Part shown: piece after piece, positions 7,992 through 14,999 of the stretch
Layout: every line of letters starts with the position of its first letter
Numbering within the stretch: position 1 is the first letter of the stretch
Assembly: GCA_902771155.1 (NCBI GenBank)
Contig: CACXVS010000042.1
Span: 1-22,817 of the forward strand
From: an uncultured Prevotellaceae bacterium
GTDB lineage: Bacteria > Bacteroidota > Bacteroidia > Bacteroidales > Bacteroidaceae
Length of the DNA stretch: 22,817 bases
Reading direction: 5' to 3'
Made by a program: the position numbers and the translations under genes
Notes under the pieces: generated by a model
Databases searched by the model: none
Seen by the model: only the letters and a program-made list of their open reading frames with translations
What the model was told of the DNA's origin: nothing

Positions 7992-8023
7992 GTTGGTTAT
8001 TTGCGGGAATTGGTGTATTTTTG
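7992..8023 (+). promoter_or_regulatory. Promoter candidate for the ilv operon
   Basis: TATTTTTG at 8016-8023 fits the -7 consensus. GTTG at 7992-7995 lies 20 nt upstream and is an imperfect -33 element; a perfect TTTG at 7989-7992 is spaced 23 nt. It starts 18 nt after the GH53 stop codon, so ilvD has its own promoter. I see no leader peptide or attenuator rich in Ile, Leu or Val codons in the 93-nt interval. Confidence 0.6.
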
Positions 8024-8038
8024 CACCGCTTTTTAATG

Positions 8039-8067
8039 GTAAAAAAGTAAAAAGGTAAAATAGGAAA
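8039..8067. repeat. Octamer-type repeats abutting the ilvD start codon
   Basis: GTAAAAAA, GTAAAAAG and GTAAAATA at 8039-8062, then GGAAA, run directly into the ATG at 8068. They make up nearly the whole 5' leader after the predicted transcription start. The run belongs to the same period-7/8 series as the other start-codon spacers. Confidence 0.8.
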
Positions 8068-9885
8068 ATGAAACACCAGTTGAGAAGTGCTGTATGCACT
8101 GAAGGAAGAAGAATGGCAGGCGCCCGTGCATTGTGGGTGGCTACGGGTATGAAGCGCGAGCAGTTTGGTAAGCCCATTATCGCCGTGGTCAACTCGTTTA
8201 CCCAGTTTGTGCCCGGACATACGCATCTGCATGAGATAGGACAGATTGTGAAGGAAGAAATCGAGAAGATGGGCTGTTTTGCAGCCGAGTTCAACACGAT
8301 AGCCATCGACGACGGCATCGCCATGGGCCACGACGGTATGCTCTACTCGTTGCCCTCGCGCGACATTATTGCCGACTCGGTGGAATACATGGTGAACGCC
8401 CATAAGGCCGATGCCATGATCTGCATATCGAACTGTGACAAGGTGACACCGGGTATGCTGATGGCCTCGATGAGACTGAACATACCAACGGTGTTCTGCA
8501 GTGGTGGACCTATGGAGGCAGGGCACTGGCGTGGTGAGAACGCCGACCTGATAACGGCCATGGTGAAGGGTGCCGACAAGAGCGTGAGCGATGAGGAGAT
8601 GGCTGAGATTGAGGCCTGTGCCTGTCCGGGGTGCGGCTCGTGCTCGGGTATGTTTACGGCCAACTCGATGAACTCGCTGACGGAGGCCATCGGACTCTCT
8701 CTGCCTGGCAACGGCACCATTCTGGCTACGCACACTGAGCGCATTGAACTGTTCAAAAGGGCTGCACGCCAGGTGGTGAAGAACGCCTTTGCATACTACG
8801 AGGACGGCGACGAGAGCGTGCTGCCTCGCAGTGTCGCCACCCGCAAGGCTTTTATGAACGCCATGGCTCTGGATATCGCCATGGGCGGATCGACCAATAC
8901 GGTGCTCCATCTGCTGGCTGTGGCTCAGGAGGCCGGCACCGACTTCACGATGAAGGATATCGACGAGCTGTCGCGCCGTGTGCCCTGTCTGTGCAAGCTG
9001 GCTCCCAACACCCAGAAGTACTCGGTGCAGGAGTGTGGTAGGGCAGGGGGTATCCTGGGTATCCTCAACGAACTGTCGAAGGGTGGACTCATCGACGGCT
9101 CTGCCATTCGTGTGGATGGTATGACGCTGGCTGAGGCCATGAAGAAATACGCAGCCTCCACCGACCCATCCAAAGGGAGGGGAGATGCGAATGATCCTCG
9201 TCATATTTATTTCTCAGCACCAGGAAACCGTTTCTCGACAAAGATGGGTTCTCAGAGTGAGCTTTATCCGTCACTCGATACCGATCGTGCCAACGGTTGT
9301 ATCCGTGACCTCGAGCATGCCTATACCAAGGACGGAGGACTGGCTGTGCTGTTTGGTAATATTGCCCAGGACGGTTGTGTGGTGAAGACCGCTGGTGTCG
9401 ATGAGGCGCTCTGGCACTTCGAGGGACCGGCTGTGGTGTTCGACTCCCAGGAAGACGCCTGCGAGGGCATCCTTGGCGGCAAGGTGAAGAGTGGCGACTG
9501 CGTGGTGATCACCCACGAGGGGCCGAAGGGAGGTCCCGGTATGCAGGAGATGCTGTATCCCACCTCATATATTAAGAGTATGCACCTGGGTAAAGAGTGC
9601 GCCCTGATTACCGATGGACGTTTCTCGGGTGGAACCAGTGGCCTGAGCATCGGACATATCTCGCCCGAGGCTGCCAATGGTGGAAATATCGGAAAGATCA
9701 AGGACGGCGACATCATCGTGATCGACATCCCCAGTCGTTCTATCAGCGTGAAACTGAGCGACGAGGAGCTCGCAGCGCGTCCTCAGCAACCCTTGAAGCG
9801 CAACCGCACGGTGTCGAAGGCTCTCAGAGCCTATGCCCAGAGCGTATCGAGTGCCGATAAGGGAGGAGTGAGGATCATCGATTAG
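8068..9885 (+). CDS. ilvD: Dihydroxy-acid dehydratase
   Basis: This 605-residue enzyme dehydrates 2,3-dihydroxy-3-methylbutanoate and -pentanoate to the 2-oxoacids in valine and isoleucine synthesis. Cluster-ligand cysteines are C123 in [10 protein letters not shown] and C192 in [11 protein letters not shown]. Position 50 is Gly in FVPGHTHL rather than the Cys found in [2Fe-2S] plant and mycobacterial enzymes, which points to the oxygen-labile [4Fe-4S] type, consistent with an anaerobe. The C-terminal domain carries [12 protein letters not shown] and [15 protein letters not shown]. Residues about 366-375 ([10 protein letters not shown]) are an unusual short insert-like stretch. ilvB follows after 24 nt. 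It is certainly the first gene of the ilv operon. Confidence 0.97.
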   Translation: MKHQLRSAVCTEGRRMAGARALWVATGMKREQFGKPIIAVVNSFTQFVPGHTHLHEIGQIVKEEIEKMGCFAAEFNTIAIDDGIAMGHDGMLYSLPSRDIIADSVEYMVNAHKADAMICISNCDKVTPGMLMASMRLNIPTVFCSGGPMEAGHWRGENADLITAMVKGADKSVSDEEMAEIEACACPGCGSCSGMFTANSMNSLTEAIGLSLPGNGTILATHTERIELFKRAARQVVKNAFAYYEDGDESVLPRSVATRKAFMNAMALDIAMGGSTNTVLHLLAVAQEAGTDFTMKDIDELSRRVPCLCKLAPNTQKYSVQECGRAGGILGILNELSKGGLIDGSAIRVDGMTLAEAMKKYAASTDPSKGRGDANDPRHIYFSAPGNRFSTKMGSQSELYPSLDTDRANGCIRDLEHAYTKDGGLAVLFGNIAQDGCVVKTAGVDEALWHFEGPAVVFDSQEDACEGILGGKVKSGDCVVITHEGPKGGPGMQEMLYPTSYIKSMHLGKECALITDGRFSGGTSGLSIGHISPEAANGGNIGKIKDGDIIVIDIPSRSISVKLSDEELAARPQQPLKRNRTVSKALRAYAQSVSSADKGGVRIID

Positions 9886-9909
9886 ATAATCCTAGATTAA
9901 AAGACAATT

Positions 9910-11625
9910 ATGGAGAAACAACATATCACAGGAAGTGAGGCGTTGATGCAGGCGCTGAAGGCCGAGGGGGTGAAGACCATCTTCGGATACCCCGGAGGCT
10001 CGATCATGCCCGTTTACGACGCTCTCTACGATTACACACGAGGCAACAAGAAGGCTTTCGACCATATTCTGGTGCGCCACGAACAGGCTGCGACCCATGC
10101 TGCGGAAGGTTTTGCGAGGGTTTCCGGTCAGGTGGGCGTGGCACTGGTAACAAGTGGCCCAGGGGCCACCAACACGCTGACGGGTGTGGCAGATGCCATG
10201 CTCGACTCTACGCCCATCGTGGTCATTGCCGGTCAGGTGCCCATCGGGGCCCTGGGTACTGATGCCTTCCAGGAGGTGGACCTCGTGGGTGTGGCCCAAC
10301 CCATCTCGAAATGGAGTTACCAGATACGTCATGCCGAGGATATCGCCTGGGCCGTGAGCCGTGCGTTCTATATCGCCCGTAGCGGGCGCCCAGGCCCCGT
10401 GGTGCTCGATTTCCCCAAGAACGCCCAAGTGGAGATGGTGGAGTTTGAGCCCGAGAAGGTGAACTTCATCCGTTCGTATGTGGCCTATCCGAAACTCGAC
10501 GAGAATGCCGTAAAAGAGGCTGCAGAACTGATAAACAATGCTAAGAAGCCCCTGGCACTCGTGGGACAGGGTGTGGAACTGGGTAATGCACAGAGCGAGT
10601 TGAAGGCTTTCCTCGAGAAAGCTGATATCCCTGCAGGGCGCACCATGCTGGGTCTCTCGGCACTGCCTTCCACCCATCCGTTGAATGTGGGTATGCTGGG
10701 CATGCACGGCAACTATGCGCCAAACATCAAGGAGCAGGAGTGCGACGTGCTGATTGCCATCGGTATGCGTTTCTCGGATCGCGTGACGGGTAACACGAAG
10801 ACCTATGCCAAACAGGCGAAGATTATCCACCTCGACATAGACCACAGCGAGATTGATAAGAACGTGAAAACCGACGTGGCTGTGATTGCTGATTGTAAGG
10901 AATCGTTACCGGCCATTACGGCACTTGTCAAGAAAGGTAATCATCAGGAATGGCGCGACTCGTTTAAGCCCCTGATGGAGAAGGAACTGAAGAAGGTGGT
11001 CGAACCTGCCATCCATCCGAAGAGCGGTCCGCTGCTGATGGGTGAGGTGGTGAATGCTGTAGCTGAAGCTACTCAGGGTGATGCTGTTCTGGTGACGGAT
11101 GTCGGTCAGAACCAGTTGTTTGCAACACGTTACTTTAAGTACCCCAACAAGCGCAGCATCTGCACGAGCGGTGGTCTGGGTACGATGGGCTACGGTATGC
11201 CTGCAGCCATCGGAGCCACCTTTGGCGCCCCAGGCAGAACGGTGGTGAGTTTCTCGGGCGACGGTGGATTCCAGATGTGTATCGAGGAACTTGGCACCAT
11301 CATGGAACAGCAGGCGCCTGTCAAGATGATTCTTATGAATAACAACTATCTGGGCAACGTGCGCCAGTGGCAGGATATGTTCTGGAAACGCCGTAAGTCG
11401 TTCACCCGTATGCTGAATCCAAACTATGCGCTGATAGCCCAGGGCTATGGCATTCCCTACGAGGCTGTGGTAGATCGCAAGGACCTCGCCGCAGCAGTGG
11501 AGAAGATGCTGAAGACCGAGGGCCCGTACATTCTGGAGTGCGCCATTCTTGAGGACGACGACGTGTTGCCCATGACGCCTCCGGGCATGAATGTCGATGA
11601 CATGATGTTGGAAATTCATAATTGA
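9910..11625 (+). CDS. ilvB: Acetolactate synthase, large (catalytic) subunit
   Basis: This 571-residue thiamine-diphosphate enzyme condenses pyruvate with pyruvate or 2-oxobutanoate, the first common step of branched-chain amino-acid synthesis. The N-terminal PYR domain shows GYPGGSIMPVYDAL (26-39) and the catalytic glutamate E58 in RHEQAATHAAEGFAR. The central FAD/DHS domain follows, and the C-terminal PP domain contains the ThDP motif SGDGGFQM through NNNYLGNVRQWQ (about 448-476). Its length and the adjacent regulatory subunit gene support a biosynthetic acetohydroxyacid synthase rather than a catabolic one. The stop codon lies 7 nt before the ilvN start, so the two subunits are tightly coupled. 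Confidence 0.97.
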   Translation: MEKQHITGSEALMQALKAEGVKTIFGYPGGSIMPVYDALYDYTRGNKKAFDHILVRHEQAATHAAEGFARVSGQVGVALVTSGPGATNTLTGVADAMLDSTPIVVIAGQVPIGALGTDAFQEVDLVGVAQPISKWSYQIRHAEDIAWAVSRAFYIARSGRPGPVVLDFPKNAQVEMVEFEPEKVNFIRSYVAYPKLDENAVKEAAELINNAKKPLALVGQGVELGNAQSELKAFLEKADIPAGRTMLGLSALPSTHPLNVGMLGMHGNYAPNIKEQECDVLIAIGMRFSDRVTGNTKTYAKQAKIIHLDIDHSEIDKNVKTDVAVIADCKESLPAITALVKKGNHQEWRDSFKPLMEKELKKVVEPAIHPKSGPLLMGEVVNAVAEATQGDAVLVTDVGQNQLFATRYFKYPNKRSICTSGGLGTMGYGMPAAIGATFGAPGRTVVSFSGDGGFQMCIEELGTIMEQQAPVKMILMNNNYLGNVRQWQDMFWKRRKSFTRMLNPNYALIAQGYGIPYEAVVDRKDLAAAVEKMLKTEGPYILECAILEDDDVLPMTPPGMNVDDMMLEIHN

Positions 11626-11635
11626 GAATTGTATG
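11613..11635. repeat. Heptamer-like repeats at the ilvB-ilvN junction
   Basis: AATTCAT, AATTGAG and AATTGTA follow in register from 11613 and the last overlaps the A of the ilvN ATG at 11633. The repeat covers the last ilvB codons and the whole spacer. The copies are imperfect, sharing AATT-A/G/T at a 7-nt period. Confidence 0.65.
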
Positions 11636-12172
11636 GAAGAGAAGAAACTATATACCTTGCTGGTTTATTCAGAGAATATCGCCGGTATTCTGAACCAGAT
11701 AACGGCTGTGTTTACACGTCGTCAGGTGAATATCGAGAGTCTGAACGTGTCGGCCTCGAGTATTCCCGGTGTGCATAAATACACCATCACCGCCTGGAGC
11801 GACGAAGACCAGATCTTGAAGATTACGCGTCAGATAGAGAAGAAGATTGATGTGGTGAAGGCCAACTATTTCACCGACGATCAGTTGTTTATCCGTGAGT
11901 CGGGACTCTATAAGCTCTCTACGCCCATGGTGCTCGAGAATGCAGAGATCTCACGAACCATCCGGCGATTCCAGGCCAGCATCATCGAGGTGAATCCCAC
12001 CTATACCATCGTGCAGATGCACGGTGTGACGGAGGATATCGTGTCGCTCTATCGGGCACTCGACACCTTTGGCTGTGTGCTGCAATACACGCGCAGTGGG
12101 CGCATCGCTGTCACGCGTGGCATGGTGGAGCAGGTGAGCGAGTTCCTCGAGCAGCGCGAGCAGACGATCTAA
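11633..12172 (+). CDS. ilvN: Acetolactate synthase, small (regulatory) subunit
   Basis: This 179-residue protein regulates the catalytic subunit and mediates valine feedback inhibition. The N-terminal ACT domain (about residues 7-78) begins YTLLVYSENIAGILNQITAVF and includes RRQVNIESLNV. A C-terminal regulatory domain follows from about 95. Length is in the usual range for ilvN/ilvH. It is the last recognisable ilv gene: the ketol-acid reductoisomerase gene ilvC, which often follows in Bacteroidales, is not present in the window. Confidence 0.95.
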   Translation: MEEKKLYTLLVYSENIAGILNQITAVFTRRQVNIESLNVSASSIPGVHKYTITAWSDEDQILKITRQIEKKIDVVKANYFTDDQLFIRESGLYKLSTPMVLENAEISRTIRRFQASIIEVNPTYTIVQMHGVTEDIVSLYRALDTFGCVLQYTRSGRIAVTRGMVEQVSEFLEQREQTI

Positions 12173-12245
12173 CGGGAGGACGGTCTTCGCAGTAAGGCCT
12201 CCTCTCACATTATAAACTAACTTTAAAACATTTAAATTTAACATT

Positions 12246-13094
12246 ATGAAGAACAGATTCTTCAACCCTTATGGGGTCTTAGTGTGTGGAGTGATGCTCT
12301 GTGTGGCATCGTGTGAGAAAATGGTAGTGTCCGACGATGCCGGGGCATCGCTCAGTGCTGTAACGCGTACGGAGGCAGGCGCCTACAACCGTCTGAACTT
12401 TGTGGTCTTCGATACCGATGGCGAACGGGTGGACCAGAAAAACCAGGAGGCAGGTGACGATGATTTTGGCGAGGCTCAGTTCACGTTGCCTGTTGGTACC
12501 TATCGACTGGCCATCGTGGCCCATAGCGCCAAGGGCAATCCCACGGTGAACAAGGCCACATTCAATGAGGATGGCACCAGGAAGAAAAACGAGTCGATAT
12601 CGTTCTCGAACGACAAGGGCTATACCGACACCTTCTTCGGCTCCCAACAGGTGGAAGTGGGCGAGGAGGCCATACAAGTGCCTTTCGACTTAAAGCGCAT
12701 TGTCTCGATGGTGAGATTCTTACCCACCGACGTCATCCCAGAGAAGGCCGACAGCATCCGCATCTACTACGAGGGAGGCTCGGGCTCGATCGATGCCGTC
12801 ACCGGCTATGGTAATGTGCACTCCAAACAGGTGATGTGGTTCGACAAGGCTGTAGCCCTTGAAATCTACACCATTCCCTGGCAGGACGAAGACTATCTCG
12901 ACGTGACCATAGGCGCCTATCATGGCTCCGACCTGCTGACATCGACGGAGATAGAGAACATACCCATTCGCAGAAACACCATCACCACTTGTAAGGGAAA
13001 TCTCTTCGACGGAAAGGTCACCAACGTGTCGTTCTCCTTCACCGTAGAGACGTCGTGGGGCAATCCCATTGACTACATCATCCCCGGGAAATAA
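12246..13094 (+). CDS. FimB/Mfa2-family fimbrial anchor-like lipoprotein
   Basis: This 282-residue protein starts with a lipoprotein signal ending VASC at C23 followed by EKM, so it is probably an outer-membrane lipoprotein. The rest is a pair of beta-rich domains. Segments such as RLNFVVFDTDGERV, PVGTYRLAIVAHS and FDLKRIVSMVRF resemble the FimB/Mfa2 family that anchors and terminates Bacteroidales fimbriae. No FimA/Mfa1 stalk or tip gene is adjacent; it sits alone between ilvN and the serine acetyltransferase gene, 73 nt after ilvN. The AT-rich leader (12204-12245) suggests its own promoter, though TAACTTTA near 12217 matches the -7 consensus imperfectly. Family assignment is from pattern recognition; function as orphan anchor is inferred. 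Confidence 0.7.
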   Translation: MKNRFFNPYGVLVCGVMLCVASCEKMVVSDDAGASLSAVTRTEAGAYNRLNFVVFDTDGERVDQKNQEAGDDDFGEAQFTLPVGTYRLAIVAHSAKGNPTVNKATFNEDGTRKKNESISFSNDKGYTDTFFGSQQVEVGEEAIQVPFDLKRIVSMVRFLPTDVIPEKADSIRIYYEGGSGSIDAVTGYGNVHSKQVMWFDKAVALEIYTIPWQDEDYLDVTIGAYHGSDLLTSTEIENIPIRRNTITTCKGNLFDGKVTNVSFSFTVETSWGNPIDYIIPGK

Positions 13095-13100
13095 AGATTT

Positions 13101-13149
13101 TGCGTGCAAAATTTTGTGGTTTCGTGCAAATTGCCTACTTTTGCACGCA
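13101..13149. promoter_or_regulatory. Candidate operator at the cysE promoter: 11-bp inverted repeat plus a third half-site
   Basis: TGCGTGCAAAA at 13101-13111 and TTTTGCACGCA at 13139-13149 are perfect inverted copies. A further CGTGCAAA at 13123-13130 lies 20 bp from the one at 13103-13110. The right arm covers the -7 element, so a bound regulator would block or position RNA polymerase. No cognate regulator is evident nearby. Confidence 0.5.
13113..13143 (+). promoter_or_regulatory. Bacteroidetes-type promoter for the serine acetyltransferase gene
   Basis: TTTG at 13113-13116 and TACTTTTG at 13136-13143 are 19 nt apart, a perfect match. The ATG at 13164 follows 20 nt after the -7 element. 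Confidence 0.8.
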
Positions 13150-13163
13150 TAAACGTGACTAAA

Positions 13164-14084
13164 ATGGACAAGAAGACAAAGAATGACGCAGTGAGGCGCA
13201 ACGTGGAACTGCTGTCTAAACAATCCGAGAAAGAGGTCAGCATGATGCCTCAGGTAGAGGCACCACTGCCCTCAGTAGAAGTCGTCAAACAGATTGTGAC
13301 ACTGGTGAAGAACATCATCTTCCCTGACTATTTCCAGAAGCGCCAGCCCGACGAGACGATTCGTTCCTACTATATCGGTGTGCACATGGATGAGTTGCTC
13401 ACGCTGCTCACCAAACAGATAGCCCACGGCCTGCAGTTCTGTGAGGAGTGCGAGCAGAATCGCACCAAGGCCCAGGTTTATGACGAGGCTGAGAAGCTGG
13501 CCACGCAGTTCCTCGACGAGCTGCCAGAGATCAAGCGCCTGCTCTATACCGATGTGCAGGCCATGTTCGACAACGATCCAGCTGCGCCCAACTACGGCGA
13601 GGTCATCTTCTGCTATCCCAGCATGAACGCCATGACCCACTATCGCATTGCCCATAAACTCCACAATCTTCAAGTGCCTGTGATACCACGTATCATTACC
13701 GAACTGGCTCATTCCAAGACAGGTATCGATATCCATCCGGGAGCCAAGATTGGTGAGTATTTCTCCATCGACCACGGTACGGGTGTGGTGATTGGCGAGA
13801 CAGCCATCATAGGCAATCATGTGGCCCTCTATCAGGGTGTCACACTGGGCGCCAAGAGCTTTAAGTACGACGAACAGGGCAATATGCTCAATGTGCCTCG
13901 CCACCCGATCATCGAAGACAATGTCACCGTCTATTCCAATGCCTCTATCCTGGGTCGCATCACCATTGGTCATGACTCTGTCATCGGTGGTAACATCTGG
14001 CTCACGCACAGCGTCCCCCCATACTCCCGCATCCTCCAGTCGAAGGCCATCGATGTTGGTTTTCAAGACGGCGCCGGAATATAA
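13164..14084 (+). CDS. cysE: Serine O-acetyltransferase
   Basis: This 306-residue cytoplasmic enzyme acetylates L-serine for cysteine synthesis. An N-terminal helical domain (about 1-180, with YPSMNAMTHYRIAHKL) is followed by a left-handed beta-helix of hexapeptide repeats (about 185-290). Active-site residues are visible in the His of DIHPGAKIG and the Asp-His of SIDHGTGVVIGETA, and the acetyl-CoA/serine loop region RHPIIEDNVTVYSNA is intact. The length fits the longer EpsC/CysE form of Bacteroidales. I chose the ATG at 13164 because the promoter -7 element ends at 13143; an upstream GTG at 13104 would lie before the promoter. Confidence 0.93.
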   Translation: MDKKTKNDAVRRNVELLSKQSEKEVSMMPQVEAPLPSVEVVKQIVTLVKNIIFPDYFQKRQPDETIRSYYIGVHMDELLTLLTKQIAHGLQFCEECEQNRTKAQVYDEAEKLATQFLDELPEIKRLLYTDVQAMFDNDPAAPNYGEVIFCYPSMNAMTHYRIAHKLHNLQVPVIPRIITELAHSKTGIDIHPGAKIGEYFSIDHGTGVVIGETAIIGNHVALYQGVTLGAKSFKYDEQGNMLNVPRHPIIEDNVTVYSNASILGRITIGHDSVIGGNIWLTHSVPPYSRILQSKAIDVGFQDGAGI

Positions 14085-14152
14085 CTCATTTCAGCAATTA
14101 CAAAGGCAGAAGGAATCAGGAAACAGTATTTTGAGAATAAAAACAAATAGTT

Positions 14153-14485
14153 ATGAGAAAGGTAGGAGACATGAAGCTGTATAGCTTTGAGGAAATGCTG
14201 GAAGAGGATTACGGCAAAGTCGGAACGCCAGAGCGTGACGCATTTGAACATAGCGTGGACGAGGCAGTTCAGGCCTATCGTGTGGGAGAGGCTATTAAGC
14301 AAGCACGTGAGGCTCAGAATCTTACCCAAGCAGAATTGGGCGAAAAAATGGGCGTGCAGAGGTCGCAAGTCTGCCGTTTAGAGAGTGGGAAGAGCATAAC
14401 GCTTGCTTCTATGATGCGTGCGTTCCGTGCCCTGGGTGTACAAGTAGCATTGGAGATGAAAGGGATTGGTAAAGTAGCTCTCTAA
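14153..14485 (+). CDS. HigA-like XRE antitoxin/regulator without a partner toxin
   Basis: This 110-residue protein has the HigA-type layout: a N-terminal segment beginning KLYSFEEMLEEDYGKVGTPERD and a helix-turn-helix at about residues 45-100 (IKQAREAQNLTQAELGEKMG, RSQVCRLESGKSITLASMMR). Such proteins normally bind and repress their own operon and neutralise a RelE/HigB-family RNase. Here the 68 nt upstream contain no toxin gene and cysE precedes it, so it is an orphan or a remnant of a toxin-antitoxin pair. An alternative start at 14171 (MKLYSFEE) matches the usual family N-terminus, but its AGGAG is only 2 nt away. Confidence 0.8.
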   Translation: MRKVGDMKLYSFEEMLEEDYGKVGTPERDAFEHSVDEAVQAYRVGEAIKQAREAQNLTQAELGEKMGVQRSQVCRLESGKSITLASMMRAFRALGVQVALEMKGIGKVAL

Positions 14486-14607
14486 TCTCAACCTTGTCAA
14501 GGTAGTCACATTTTGCAACCACCTCCTTGGACTGATCACATTTTGTGATAAGTTCAGCAGGTTCTGCTATTATAAGCATCAAATACAAGAATCACACATT
14601 CATAAAC

Positions 14608-14641
14608 CACACAGGGCCCGCATCCCTGCGAGCCCTGTGTG
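14608..14641. other. Strong two-tier hairpin
   Basis: CACACAGGGC at 14608-14617 pairs perfectly with GCCCTGTGTG at 14632-14641. Inside the loop CGCA (14619-14622) pairs with TGCG (14627-14630), leaving a TCCC loop and one unpaired base on each side. There is no T-run on either strand, so it is not a simple terminator. It lies 39 nt before the short leader frame, where an mRNA leader structure would be. Confidence 0.7.
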
Positions 14642-14679
14642 ATCATTAATAACCAATTAACCTAAACCAAAATAGCAAT

Positions 14680-14709
14680 ATGAAAAAGAAAAAACTAACT
14701 TCTGTATGA
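14680..14709 (+). pseudogene. Nine-codon start of a lost secreted-protein gene (leader remnant)
   Basis: An A-rich, G-poor leader (14645-14679) of the kind that precedes Bacteroidales outer-membrane protein genes is followed by an ATG and the residues MKKKKLTSV, then TGA. The beginning looks like the charged n-region of a signal peptide, but the hydrophobic part is missing. The likeliest reading is that the body of a gene was deleted just after its start. A functional mini-peptide is a weaker alternative. Confidence 0.35.
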
Positions 14710-14724
14710 ATCTTAAATCTGATG

Positions 14725-14756
14725 CAAAGTTACGATGAAAAACGCCCCATTCCAAA
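14725..14756 (-). promoter_or_regulatory. Orphan minus-strand promoter
   Basis: On the minus strand TTTG (14753-14756) and TAACTTTG (14725-14732) are 20 nt apart, a perfect Bacteroidetes promoter. Transcription would run leftward through the hairpin and into the antisense of the HigA-like gene. No minus-strand gene begins there; the best frame I see is 30 codons. Confidence 0.6.
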
Positions 14757-14873
14757 TAAATAGCCATAATCTTCCCTAACTTGTTGCGACTCCCATTCCA
14801 ATTTGCGACATCTTTGGGGCAAGTCATGGAAATCTGTCGCATATATAAGAAAAGAACTTTTGAAAACAACCTT

Positions 14874-14905
14874 TTGTTGAATTGTTGAAATGTTGAATTG
14901 TTGAG
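14874..14905. repeat. Four tandem octamers upstream of the WYL gene
   Basis: TTGTTGAA, TTGTTGAA, ATGTTGAA and TTGTTGAG occupy 14874-14905. Unlike other members of the series they lie about 95 nt from the start codon, upstream of the promoter, so they are not a ribosome-site spacer here. Confidence 0.85.
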
Positions 14906-14943
14906 CTTTGGTTTTTGGCTGTATCACGGCGCCTTCCAAAGAA

Positions 14944-14981
14944 AAATCCCCAATTTCTTGCAAGTTTGGGGATTTCTTTTT
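14944..14981 (+). terminator. Terminator-like hairpin overlapping the WYL promoter
   Basis: AAATCCCCAA (14944-14953) and TTGGGGATTT (14966-14975) form a perfect 10-bp stem with a 12-nt loop, followed by CTTTTT. The loop contains the palindrome CTTGCAAG (14957-14964). The structure shares bases with the -33 element of the WYL gene, so it could both end upstream transcripts and influence initiation. Confidence 0.65.
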
Positions 14982-14988
14982 ATCTTTG
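14957..14988 (+). promoter_or_regulatory. Promoter for the WYL regulator gene
   Basis: TATCTTTG at 14981-14988 is a perfect -7 element; CTTG at 14957-14960, spaced 20 nt, is a one-mismatch -33 element. The predicted transcription start is only a few nucleotides before the ATG at 15000, so the mRNA would have almost no leader. Confidence 0.65.
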
Positions 14989-14999
14989 TCATCAGCTTT

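Larger units (their letters stand above)
14486..14999. other. 514-nt gene-free scar region
   Basis: No convincing protein gene is present. From left to right it holds a small palindrome CCTTGTCAAGG (14493-14503), two copies of TCACATTTTG 30 bp apart (14506-14515 and 14536-14545, the second within the palindrome ATCACATTTTGTGAT), a strong hairpin (14608-14641), an outer-membrane-protein-like leader with a nine-codon frame (14680-14709), an orphan minus-strand promoter (14725-14756), octamer repeats (14874-14905) and a terminator-like hairpin overlapping the next promoter. The mixture of disconnected control elements suggests past deletion or insertion at the edge of the AT-rich block. Confidence 0.6.

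Noticed and set aside
7900..9204. 434-codon minus-strand frame over ilvD
   Set aside because: Antisense of a highly conserved enzyme; no motif, and it crosses the ilvD promoter.
14730..14963. 77-codon minus-strand frame in the scar region
   Set aside because: It runs through the octamer repeats and hairpin, lacks a ribosome site, and the orphan promoter starts downstream of it.
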